Assembly: GCA_029204225.1 (NCBI GenBank)
Contig: CM055092.1
Location: 14,060,059-14,124,058, forward strand
DNA length: 64,000 nucleotides
Direction: 5' to 3'
Origin: Diphasiastrum complanatum
Taxonomy: Eukaryota; Streptophyta; Lycopodiopsida; Lycopodiales; Lycopodiaceae
Position 1 is the first letter of the stretch. The number at the start of each line of letters is the position of its first letter. This document shows, piece after piece, positions 35,201-47,200 of this stretch. The position numbers and the translations under genes were made by a program. Under the pieces are notes generated by a model. It made no database searches. It was given only the letters and a program-made list of their open reading frames with translations, and was not told where the DNA came from.

Positions 35201-38200
35201 ATAGAGAAGAATGCATCATGCTGGCATTTCCCTCTCAAGGACTCGAGTAACTCATTACGAATCTGAGTAAAACTCAGCTCGTTTATCATAGGCATTCTGC
35301 TAAGGGCATCTGCTACTGTATTGAATTTTCCACGCCTATATCTGATAGACATGTCAAACTCTTGCATCAACTCTGCCCAACGAGCTTTCCGACCTCTAAG
35401 CTCAGGTTGATTGCAAAGGTATCTGAGACTCTCATGGTCTGTCAGGACCTCAAAGTTGGCACCATACAAATAATGCCTCCAAGTCTTAAGGGCATGGACT
35501 ATAGAAAAGAGTTCCTTTTCATAGGCACTGTACCTAGTCTGAGCTGGCTCGAGTTTTTTACTCTCGAACGCAACTGGTCGTCCACCCTGAGTTAGCACAG
35601 CGCCTACTGCAAAGTCGCTAGCATCTGTTTCGACCACAAATGGCTGATTGGGGTCGACGACTTTTAAGACTGGTGCTGTAGCTAAGGCTGTTTTGAGAGC
35701 ATCAAAGCTCTCCTGTTGTGCAGACTCCCAAATGAACTCCTTTCCCTTCCCCTTAAGAAGATTTGTCATAGGGACTGCTATCTGAGCATATTCCTTGACA
35801 AATCGTCTGTAATATCCCGCCAGACCAAGAAAGATTTGAAGTTCCAAAATATTCTGAGGTCTCAGCCAACTGAGTATGGCTTTAACCTTATTTGGGTCCA
35901 TCTTAATCCCATCTGAAGAGATAATGTGACCCAAATATGCTACTTCTTCAACGAAGAATTCACACTTGGATTGTTTAGCATAAAGCTTATGCTTTCTGAG
36001 CAGTCGAAACACCTTTCTGAGGTGTTTTAGATGCTCCTTCCTCGTTTTGCTGTAGACGAGGATGTCATCTAAAAATACGACTACAAACTTACCCAAGTAT
36101 GGTCTGAGGACACTGTTCATCAAGGTCATAAAGGTAGCTGGAGCATTTGTGAGCCCAAATGGCATCACCTTAAACTCATAATGACCGTGACGAGTCCTAA
36201 AAGCTGTTTTCGAGACATCTTCCGATTTTATACGGACTTGATGATATCCCGATCTAAGGTCTATTTTACTGAAAAACTTAGCCCTGTCGAGTTGATCAAA
36301 CAACTCGTCTGCCCGAGGCATAGGGTATTTATTCTTAATTGTGACTTTATTGAGGGCTCTGTAATCTACGCAAAGACGCATAGACCCCTCTTTCTTTTTC
36401 ACCAATAGGACTGGTGAGGCCCATGGTGAACTACTGGTCTGAATTTGGCCTTTCCCAAGATAGTCTGTTAACTGCCTAGTTATTTCTTCATCCTCTGTTC
36501 GGCTGACCCGATACGGAGGTTTAGAAACAGGTGCTGCACCTGGTACTAGGTTTATTACATGATCTACCTCTCTGCTAGGTGGTAAACCATGTGGCAAATC
36601 TTCAGGAAAAACATCTTTAAATTTAGACAATAAAGTTTCTAATTTACTGATTTTCTGCTGAATAGAACTGGAAATAGAAACTTCAGGAATAAACTGAAAG
36701 TCACATAAGAATACCTGATGGTCTTCGTCTCCGATTAGCTGACAGAGCTCTGAACTGCAGACCATAGGGCTGTTGGGAACATCATGCTCCCCATGCAACT
36801 GGATCTCTCGGCCTTTATACTGAAAGCTGAGGGTGTTCTCCTGATAGTTTCTGTGGAGGGAAGGTCCTAAACTGTAGAGCCAATCTCTCCCGAGAACAAT
36901 GTCTGTTCGATCCAGGTGCATTATCTGAAAGTTTATTTGATCTTGGTACCCCTGAATACCAAGATTTAACTTACTTACCATAGTTTCCCATATTTTTTTA
37001 TCTTCACCCTTAGCTAATGAAACTATGTACCTATGCTGACTAGGTACTTCTGGTAGTTTAAGCTTTTTAACCAGGGTGTGGTTGATGAAATTATGGGTTG
37101 CCCCATCATCAACCATGACTCTTACTGACTGGTTACCAACTTTCCCATGCATACGTACTAGGTCATGCGGCCCAAAGCTGAAGGGTCTCGCTAGCATTGC
37201 AGAGGTCAGCTGGCAACAGTGTTCATGATCTTCATGATACACTTTGATCTCGGAAGCTGCCGAGTCACTGGGGAAACATACAGTCTGAACAAGATGAACT
37301 TGTTTTTTATCTTTTTTAGTGAAAGGCCCCTTGGGACACTGTCTGACTGTGTGTCCCTTGCCCATACACACAAAGCACAAACGTTCTTGTTTGGCTTTCT
37401 CAAAATCATCTGGTTTTAAGGGCTGTATGTGTGAAGGGCGTTTCTGAGGAGCTTCACCTTTAAATTTATCTTCTTTCTTTCTTTTTAAAAATTTCTTTTT
37501 AAATTGAAAGTCTTTCTGAGGAAGCTGCTCAGAAAGTGGTTGCTGTCTCGCTCTCTTCCTACCCACTGAATCATCATAGATTTGAGCATATCTGAGAGCT
37601 TGCTCAAGGGTAGTAGGCGAGTTTCTCTGGACCTCTACTTTATATTCATCTTTGAGGCCACGGACAAATCCCCTGATTTTTTGATAGTCATCCATATTTT
37701 TAATCTTTAAAATTGCCTCTCGATACTGCGAGATATATTGGATGAGGGACTTGTCCATTACTGTTCTTTCCCAGGCTTCCCAGGCTCTATCAAGTTCATT
37801 CTCTGGTAGAAATTCTCTTAGGAAAGCTTCTTCAAAAGCTTTCCATGACCGGGGAGTCTGCCCAGTCTCCTGGAGATTTAACCACCACTTATAGGCCATA
37901 GGCCCTAAAGAAAGACTGGCCTCAATTGCTTGCAAATGGTCAGGGGTCTGTTTAAGAGCATGAATGTTCTTCCATTTGCTGAGGAAGGTTTGTAGAATAT
38001 CTGCATTTCTATCCTTCTCTTCCCCATTAAAAGTAGGAGGCTTTAAATCTTTAAAAACACTGGGGTGAGACCGTAAAGTCTCACCCGAAACTGATGGAAG
38101 TGGAGAAGGGGATAACTGAGAAGTGGAGGGAAGGCTTCCTTTCGCGGAGCTCAAAATCAAGTTTTTGAGTTCAGCGAACGAGTCGTCCACACTGGACTTG

Positions 38201-41200
38201 AAATTGGCTAATGCCAGCTTCAGTTCATCCACTTCTGTTACCAATTGGAGGAACTGCTCCTTGGTAACCAGTTCGTCGAGTTCTTCGGCGAACTGTTCCT
38301 GTTCTTCTACTTCCATGGGTTCCTTCCCTTTTCTGTAAGCCAAGGCTTCTGTTTCAAGTTCGTCGAAGCCTCTCTCCTGGGGTTGATCAGGTCCCTGAGG
38401 AGTGGTCATCTTCGAAACTGAAAGAGAGCTACCTTAACTTCTGAAGGAAAAAAGTCTAAAAGACTAATTTACAACTGTACAAGGGAAAGGAAAGATGACT
38501 TAGCTGTTTCTGAGGACTGTACTTCCAAAGAAAGAATCAAGAAAAGCCCTTTCAGCTCTTCCTCCACTGCTTTCAGATCTGCTGTCCGGAAAAATCAGAG
38601 ATCAAGGTACCAAGAAAAAGAAACAAACTTCTGATCGTCTTGGCCCCTTCCCTCGCTGTCTGAGGTGTATACTTTTTGCTCCAAAATTCCCGTTTTAGGA
38701 CCCAAAACAGTTGCAAACTTGTGGTTCCTGCCAAAGACCTTCAGCGCTGGACCTGCACCCACGATTCTGTCTCAGATCCGCTCCAAATTCCAGAAAATTT
38801 CACTCCAAATTCGAAGTTTCCACCCAATTTGGCAGCGCTGGACCTGCTCCACGTTTTCTATATAAAATGTGCTCAAAAATCCACAACTGATACATAAAAA
38901 TCAAGGGTAAATCCCTGATTTTTCAGCGCTGAGCTTCTACAAGGGATTGTGCCTCAAACAACTGTAAATTCCCAGCAAATTTCAAGGATTTGAAAGCTGT
39001 TCCTACAGCGATTTTCCTCCTCAATTCTTTCCTGAGAATCTGAGAAATCTTTCCTATCTTCTGATAGCTTTCTCTACTGCTGTCCTGAACTCCCTAGGAT
39101 GGAGATGGCTCTGATACCAGTGTAATAGATCCTAACACCACAGTAGGGCAAACACTAACTGATCCACCCAACCTTGCCTACTCCCTGATATAGAGTAAGC
39201 CCCTCCTAGCCCAGTGTGAGGACTGGTAGCATGCTACTGCCAAGTGTCGGCCACGTGGCACTGACGTGGCCGACCGACGTCGGGACCCAACTGGGGGCCC
39301 TATCCTGCTGACAGGGTCCCTAGGCTGTGTTAGGCCCGCCATGGCTATGGACCGTGCTGGGGCACACTACTCACACTGTCTTGCCCTGTTGGTCATGTAC
39401 GCTGGACACGACCCTGACTGTGGTATCTGACCTATCTGTGTTCTCTAGGGTTCGGCACTGGTTACGAGCTCGTAACACGCAGTTATGGTGCCGCCCTCAG
39501 ACCAGCGGTACCAGGGCGGCACCACAAAAATAATATTTTTTATTATTTTTTTTTAAAAAAAAAAACCCTTTTAACAGGCTAAAACTAGGTAAAAACTATG
39601 CTACTGTACAGGGGGACTGTACTGGGGGCACTGTGGGAGAGTGGACCCAATCGGAGTGCGGCATGTGGGGGAGCAATACATGGGGCAGGTACAGTAGCAC
39701 ATGGGCATTGTGGAGGAGCAGACCATGGACCTAATCGGAGTGCAGCATGTGGGGGAGCAATACATCCGGACAGGTACACCGTCACATGGGCACTGTGGAG
39801 GAGCAGACCATGGACCCAATCACAGTGCAGCATGTGGGGGATCAGCACATGGGGCAGGTACAGTAGCACATGGGATCATCAACAAAAGCAAATTGGGAAA
39901 CAGGCTGTGGGGTTAAATAGGCACTCACGAGACAGTGAGAGAGCCAGTGAGAGGGGGTGAGAGGCATTGTGAGAAGCTGTGAGGGAGAGCCAGTGGGAGG
40001 CTGTGAGAGAGAGGCATTGTGAGAGGCTGTGTGACAGACCGAGTGAGAGGCTGTGAGAGGGGGGCTGTGAGAGAGCCAGTGAGAGCCATTGAGAGGCTGT
40101 GAGAGGCTGTGAGGGTCATTTCGAGCAACAGGGTGTCGTGAGATGGCGGAGGGCGAAGCCAGGAGGAAGCTCGAGGAAGATGTCCGAAGGCACAACGAAA
40201 GGCATCGGAAGCAATAGGCAGACATTGCAGAGATGCTGCGATAGACTCGGCAGAGACACCCAGAGCTGCAGATCCCCGCCCCCGCTGTGGCCCCCGCCCC
40301 CGCTGTCGAGCTGGATTTGGATGAGCAGATCGGAATGAACTTCACACGACGACAGCTCATCATGGTCAAGGAAAGGGCTGCCCACCGTCAGGCTGACCAG
40401 GAGGCAACACGGGCTAACCGGGAGGCAGAGCGAGAGCGTCAAAACAATGCACCTGATGAGGGCGAGGAGTCAGTGGAGGATCCATAGGAATGTTTAGCAT
40501 AGATGGGGTCTAGCCGTATGTGGCTGACTGTTGTTATGTAATGTTCATCAATAGATGAGGCAGTATTTAGTGTCTAGCATGGTGTAAAGAACAGCCCCAG
40601 CCGTATGCGGCGGGAATACGTATTGTAATTTAGTGCCCTGACGCTCGGCATCTGCTGGGCCTCTGAATCCAAGTCTACAATCAAGTCGTCCAGCTGGGCA
40701 TCCGAATACAAATGCTTTGGGCTCTGGGACTCATCATGAGCACCATCCTCTAGAACATCCCGTGCCTCATCCTGTGCACCATGCGGACCCTGCATGGCCT
40801 CCCAATCGGTACAATCAAAGTCATCTGGTGACTCCTCTGGTGTGCTGTCATAGAAATGCCTATGGCTCTGTGATGCACGTATCCAAGCAGCTGCGGAAGG
40901 TAAACCCAAATCACTCTGCCCCCTATCAAGAGCCTCCTCCATCATATCAACATAAGAAGGTATGCCACTGGCCCCCCCTGTGTGCCCTGCTCGTCTCCCG
41001 GTATAATCTGTGGCATGTGTCCCACCTCTACCACGTGATGCACCTGTGACCCCTGCTCTAGGCGTGTGCCCAACACCTGTATCATATGCCTCATCCCGCT
41101 CTGATCTGGCGAACACAACCCGAATGGGCTCATCCTCATCCTGATCATCCTCTGACACTGGATCATCTGCCTCGTACAATGGACGCTCTCTGTGCTCAAG

Positions 41201-44200
41201 CCCAAGCTCTCTCTCTCTCTCATCTCGGCAAGCTCCCTCTCTCTCTCTGCCATCAACTGTGTGCCCAGGTCATCTGCAGGCATGGGATGGGTGCTGTCCG
41301 TAGGCAAGTCAACCTAGCGCTCCAAATCAGATATCTTCGTCTGCAAGGTTTAAAATTGGCATGTCAGAGAAACAACTCTATCAAGAAATGAAACCAACAA
41401 AGGTTAGCTTATCACCTGCAATGCGCTCGTAATGGTCGGAAGTCTCCTGGCGAGACGTGCGTTGGTGCTACAGAACACCAACCGCTCCAACTGACTCACT
41501 GACAACCGGTTTCTTCTCCTCGTGTGAATGAGTGCCCATGTGCTCCAATTACGCTCACACGCGGAGGCAGCACAGTCCTGTGGTGCGTGCATTGAAATAC
41601 TTCAGCACATTGTCTTCAACGAAACACAACAATGGAGGATAAAATGAGATGCATACCTGAGAAAGGACACGCAGTGCAAGACGCTGTATAGATGGGTATG
41701 TGCTACCGAACATGGTCCACCAGGTAATGGGTAGCTGCCTCCTCTCTGGATCCTGAGCAGCCGGGTGGCCGAATGTGCCCATGCCGAAACGAAATGCAGC
41801 GAGCTCCTCCATGAGCCTGATAGGATCCAAACCTATGTGTGGACCCACTTGTGAATGTACTGAAGCCAATCGGCCTCCAGCTCCCTGTCTGCGAACTGTG
41901 TCGGAGAGAGGAAGAGGGGATACAGCATGTGTGCAACGCTGTGGATACTCCTGTGGAAGTAGTTCCACCGCGTCTCCCAGATGAACTTCAACTCTGTCAT
42001 CCTGCAGGTGAGAGGCATGTGGTGTAGGGCATTACGAAAAAACTTAACATTGACAGAAAAACAAACTAGCAATTACTAAAAAGATAAAGGCCAATTACAT
42101 TACTATACCGCTTACCTCTTGGCTGCAAGATGGGCAGCTGCAGGAACTGTCCAATCCGGTCCATGAGCTCATATACCAGTCCAAGTGTCGACCCCTCGCT
42201 GTCAGCCATGCGGAGCACAATGTAAAGTGGTCAAAGCAGTCCTGACAATGTCTGTGCATCCCTCCAAAACTGGTCTCCCCTCACCGTGGAAGAAAAGTGC
42301 TCCCCATCCTCAGTGCGCGGAAATGTACTGGCACACCAAAGATCACTGGCAACCATCTGTAGAAGCTACGCCCTGCACCTGATCAGACGGTCGATGACCA
42401 CCAAGTCGAATGCAAAGCGTGTGGGGGCTGGCTTATGGAGGTCTAGATGGCTGAACACCCGGAACATGGCAAGAACACGCCTCTTCCTGGTGACTTTTGT
42501 CACCAGGAAGAGGGCCTCACGGACGATGGCTCTAACCCAGAGAAGTGCATCTATGTCCCCCATCAGAAGGTCTATGTCGTGCGTGGCACAGGGGGTATGA
42601 ACAATGTGAGGGAACTCGGCCTCTAGCAGTACACCCATCTGAGTGCAGTTCGTGGCATTGTCCGTCACCACTGTGACGACATGTTATGGGCCTATGGACA
42701 GGATGGAAGACCTAATGACATCAAACATGAACTCTGCAAATATGACTCTCCCCCCCCTGCTACAATCCACTGCCCTCAAAAACTATGTGCCCATGCAGCT
42801 GGAGACCAGTATGTTGAGGATCGACCTCCTCCTGACATCAGTCCAGCCATCGGACATGAGGCTGCAACCGTAAGTGGCCCAATGGCGACGTAGAGGCTCC
42901 ATCTCTCTAGACAGTGACTCGACCCTATCCCTCAGCATGTGTGTGCGGACAACCTCTGAACTAAGGACTCTCCAGCTAGGGCTGACAGACTGTGCAAGGC
43001 GAAAGGCCCTTCTGAAGGGCTTGGAGTCGGTGATGGCAAATGGAAGGTTCAGCTCATAAATCAGGCTGGCCACGACCTGTGTGGCCTCTCTATCCATGTG
43101 CGGCTGATGCGCGCCGCGAATGCTCTGTTGCCTAAGAACTCTCCCAGCTGGGCGACGGGTAGCGGACCTCCAGCACGGTGCACCAAACGTGACGGGGATG
43201 GATGATGACGCGACAGGCTGGGCACTAGTGGATGCATCAGCTGTAGACGTGGAATGGGGAGAGTGGGATGCACTGGCCGGGATGGATGCAGCGGCGTAAG
43301 TGGGGTACACTGGTGGAGGGTGGACATCTGGCATGGGATACGAAAACTGCTGGGTAGGGAGGTCATCCGGATGTGAAGGGAGGGAGGAAGGGATCTCCTC
43401 AACATCCTGGAAGGCCTCGTCACTGGCATCCGGGGCTTGCTCCTGCTCGGGAGGCAGAGAGTCCACGAGAAAGTCGTAAACTGGGGGAGTGCGAGCAACA
43501 GTAGGTGGTGGTGGAACCACAGTGGCAACTGGCGGACGCGGTGGGACAGGATCCACCAGAATGGGTGCAGATGGGGGTGCGTGAGGCGGAACTGTCTGAG
43601 AGGGACGAGGGGCAAAAGGACTGGACGAGGATGCACTCCCTCTCCTCGTGCGTGCCAGCCAAGCAGGCAGCAACTCGGGGTCAACCACGTAAGGAGCGGC
43701 GCAAAACCGAAGAACACCCTCCGAAATGGTGTTCTCCCCCGCCACAAGACGTGGCCCGTAGGTATCCAAAAGTCAAGTATAAAGTTTGAAGGTAGTTCTT
43801 TCAGATCCTCAATGCAACATGAACAAAAAAGAGCCAAGGATAAGAAGGAAAGTTAGACGTAGTCACAAAAGGGTGATTGTTTCTCTACTGGTAAAGTTCG
43901 TCACTATGCTTTTAAAAGAATTTGATACTGAACAATTTCCAAATTTGAAAGTTGGGATGAAAGATTTGTCGAAAGTATTATTACTCATCTAGAGGATTAT
44001 CATGTTATTGAGAAAGAAAGTTTGATTTAGTCATAATAGCTGCTCATTTTCAAAAATGATTTTGGTATATGGTTTTGGTTGGAGTTATTGAATATTGATA
44101 AAGCTATTGGTTATATTGAATAATTTTGGTGTATTGATTTAGTAACACCTAATGCATGACCCCACACAAAGAGTGGCTCACAAACTTTAATGGAGTGAAT

Positions 44201-47200
44201 AATGAAAACAAGTGTATCTTGTAGATATTACTATTACTGAACAAAAAAATTGTTGTTGTAAGATTCTTAACGTGTGGAAAAAAATATATATTAAGAATTT
44301 GTTCTATGTTTTTGGCCCCACTAGAATCACTTCTTGTAAGCAGTATTATCAATAACTGCAATGAAATTTGATGCAAGAGGTTGTCTAGTGAAGTATATTA
44401 GACATAATTCCAACATTGTGGCTCGAGTGAAGAGAGATAGATTTGATAGATTATATGCTTCTATACCCAAAAAGTGTTACTTACTTGTTTGTAAAAAGAT
44501 AAAATGAATACATCAAATCTTGTGAAGGCGAGAAATCGAGTAAATAAGTCTATAAGCAAGAAGGTGCAACCAAAGCCATTTGAGGCTAGTTTTGTAGAGA
44601 CATTATACTCGAGTTTTGTAGAGTATGATCTACTCACGAAATTTCAAGAAAAAAGAACCCATTTCAGTAAAAAAGTTTCATTGTGTGAGAAATGATGCAA
44701 ATCGGGATGGCCTAGAGCTTGTAAAAAACACAATTCGAGACACCAAAGTTTAGTGGAAGCTTCAGGATCTTGGATCTAATAAGCCCACAAGTTGCCTTGA
44801 AGCTTAAAAGACCACATGCAATTAACATGCATTGACATGCAAGAACATTTAAGCAACATGCAACCTCATGCAACAACATGCAAGAGTATGCGCTGACCAT
44901 GCAATCCAGATCTGTGTGGCTGTGGCAGAAAGCTAAAAGATTCAACAAGATCATCAAAATGCATTAAAAACACTTTAGAAAGTGTATGGATAGATGTGCA
45001 ATGATCTACACAATTTGGATCACCAAATGATGAAGAATTATGATCCTAGAAAATGGCAGATTGGATCTATAATTTAGGACAGCAAGAAGAACATTTTAAA
45101 GTATGGAAAGAATTAAATGAAATGAATGAACATAAATGGAAGATAAAATACCATCGAGACATCAAAAACAAGAATGTAGGGAAGGGGGAGGCTCTCCACC
45201 CTCTCCAATCGATTTCTCCTCCACAAATGATCTCTCTTGGATACTCGATGGAGGAGTGGAGAGCCCCTTTTATAATTTTTGTTGAGAATCAAGAGTTCCT
45301 CTAGGTGTTTGCATGCATTCTCTCCATGCATGAGTCCCAAGGACCCACGAATTGCACCTAGAGAGAGATTAAAAATGTTAGGACCCAAGTAAACTCTTAC
45401 ATGTCGAGTTTGGACCCAACTTAAAATAATTAACTTCTAAACCTTTGGAACCTAAGTAATTAAATTATATTTTTAACTACCTTGGAGTTGCCAACATCTT
45501 GCAAGAAGGGTCTCCAACTTAAAATATACCTTGACTCTTGATTTTTATATTTTTTTTGTTTTTTTAATTCTATTCTAACCTTAGATTTCCTAAGGTTAAA
45601 ACTTTTTGTAATTAAATCACAACATGTACCAAGGCAATTTGGCTGAGGCACACTAAAAAAATTTACAAGGGGAATTTTTGTGAATGCTTACAAATGATAA
45701 CAAGAAACACAATAATATAGTCCTCAGGGGGATGTTGGAAAGATTGTTCTAGTCCTACATGATATTTGTATTCATGTGATCTATCTTTTTTCCATAAATG
45801 TCATGTAGTGGCCCAAACATTAACACCAAAACTATGGATAAATTGTAAGGACAGGCACAAAATGGGTAAGAAGTGCCACCATTGTAAAAACATGCAATAC
45901 TATGTTTTAGATCATATATATATACGGTGGCATATACAATAAAGTGTGGCACATATGATATAGATTATATTGCATAAGAACACAGTGCAACACATCGTAG
46001 ATATATGATCTAGAATATGGTATCATAGAACAATATACATATTCTATATGTGTAATATCCTATATGAAAGCGAAGGAGAAAAATATAGCTCCTATGTACA
46101 ATATAGTATGGCATGATCTAGAGACACACAATGTATCCATAAATTACAATTAGGGCATATTGAATTAGACACACTGTATATATATGACCTAAAATACGGT
46201 ATCATAGAACAATATACATATTCTATATTTGTAATATCCTATATGAAAGCAAAAGAAAAACATCTACCTCCTATTAATTCTCAAGAGCAACAGTAAAGCT
46301 TCACAAGCATTCAATGTGGTGCTTTGAGGAAAAAGGTTTATCCTTGATAAGAAAAAACTTGTGCTAGGCAACAATAAGATCTACGATCAAAACAAAAACT
46401 AGTTGTTGAAAGTGGAGATGCTAGATCAGAAGAGGATCAAGGATCTATAATGGATTATCAACAGTCAATTTGGATCTACTAGTTTATCAACAATTGAATC
46501 TAGATCAAATGGTGAGTATTTCCTTCATGAAGCTTTTCCGATTGATTAATTGTGTAGATTTTTACTCATCAACAAAGGTCTAAAGGCCTAGTCGATTGAT
46601 GTGTCAAAATGGAAACTAGTTTACTAATCAAATATAGATTCTTGGTAGTTATAAGTATGCAATATGAAACTTTAGAATGCACAAATGTCATATAATCCCT
46701 AAACAACATGGGCTCAACAATGAAAAACTCTTCAAAAAGACATGTCCTCCTAAAAAGTTTAATAAACACGGTTCGATAGGATTTTTTTACACTAATCTAC
46801 ATGCAACCAATAGTAGATTAAACAATGTTATGAAACGTATCACCAAGTGGATTTTTCTTTCACTACCACACCACCATATTGTTACGAGGTGAAATAAATT
46901 TTTCAGTGCATAAATATTTGTCAACTGAAATCTAAAAGCCTTGAAATATATTACCTGTAAGCCTGCTTTTGGTCTTGTGTTCACCAAAACTGTTGCTCGA
47001 ATCCTAAGAAAATCTGTGCACTTTTGTTGTCCACTTACCTTACCTGCAGTTGCTTTCCTAGCTCCATTTACTATAAGGTTACCTGATAACAATTTTCTAA
47101 ACAAGTTCATAAAGTGAAGCAAGAAGAAAACCAAACGACAAAATTATCATCCTTGTAGAAGTGTTGACTAAAGAAACCCACAATCAATAAATTGGTAGAT

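Larger units (their letters stand above)
33328..39482 (-). mobile_element. Complete, young Ty3/gypsy chromovirus with 5-bp target duplication
   Basis: The element spans 33,333-39,477 (6,145 bp). It is bounded by CGCAG on both sides and has two LTRs that look identical apart from a 70-bp indel. On the minus strand: 5' LTR (39,477-39,121), primer site for tRNA-Met (39,119-39,107), leader, one uninterrupted polyprotein ORF, purine tract (CTTAAGGGGGAGGGAG on the minus strand) and 3' LTR (33,619-33,333). The intact ORF and near-identical LTRs show a very recent insertion that may still be mobile. It landed within the GGTACC words of hAT1. Confidence 0.95.
33266..43790 (-). mobile_element. hAT1 transposon, interrupted by a chromovirus
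   Basis: The left terminus CATAGTGGCACGTGGTACC begins at 33,274 and is preceded by GTTGTTAT (a possible target duplication). GGTACC/GGTGCC words continue to 33,332 and resume at 39,483-39,530. The 6.1-kb chromovirus between them is bounded by the 5-bp duplication CGCAG. The transposase is read on the minus strand from 43,769. I could not find a matching right terminus, and the coding region lacks the N-terminal BED finger. The 5' end therefore seems truncated near 43,790. Confidence 0.65.

Noticed and set aside
39842-40369. 175-codon minus-strand ORF with Ser/Leu/His repeats
   Set aside because: It is the complement of the GAGAGGCTGTGA array and of the charged plus-strand frame, and its residues simply follow the repeat.
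40530-40537. GTTGTTAT as the right target duplication of hAT1
   Set aside because: It lies inside the element before the transposase tail and is not preceded by a CTATG-type end. An 8-base match by chance is likely.
43061-43856. Long ORFs in other frames over the hAT1 N-terminal region
   Set aside because: The GC-rich, Pro-coding stretch keeps several frames open. Only the frame leading into DGWTD is coding.
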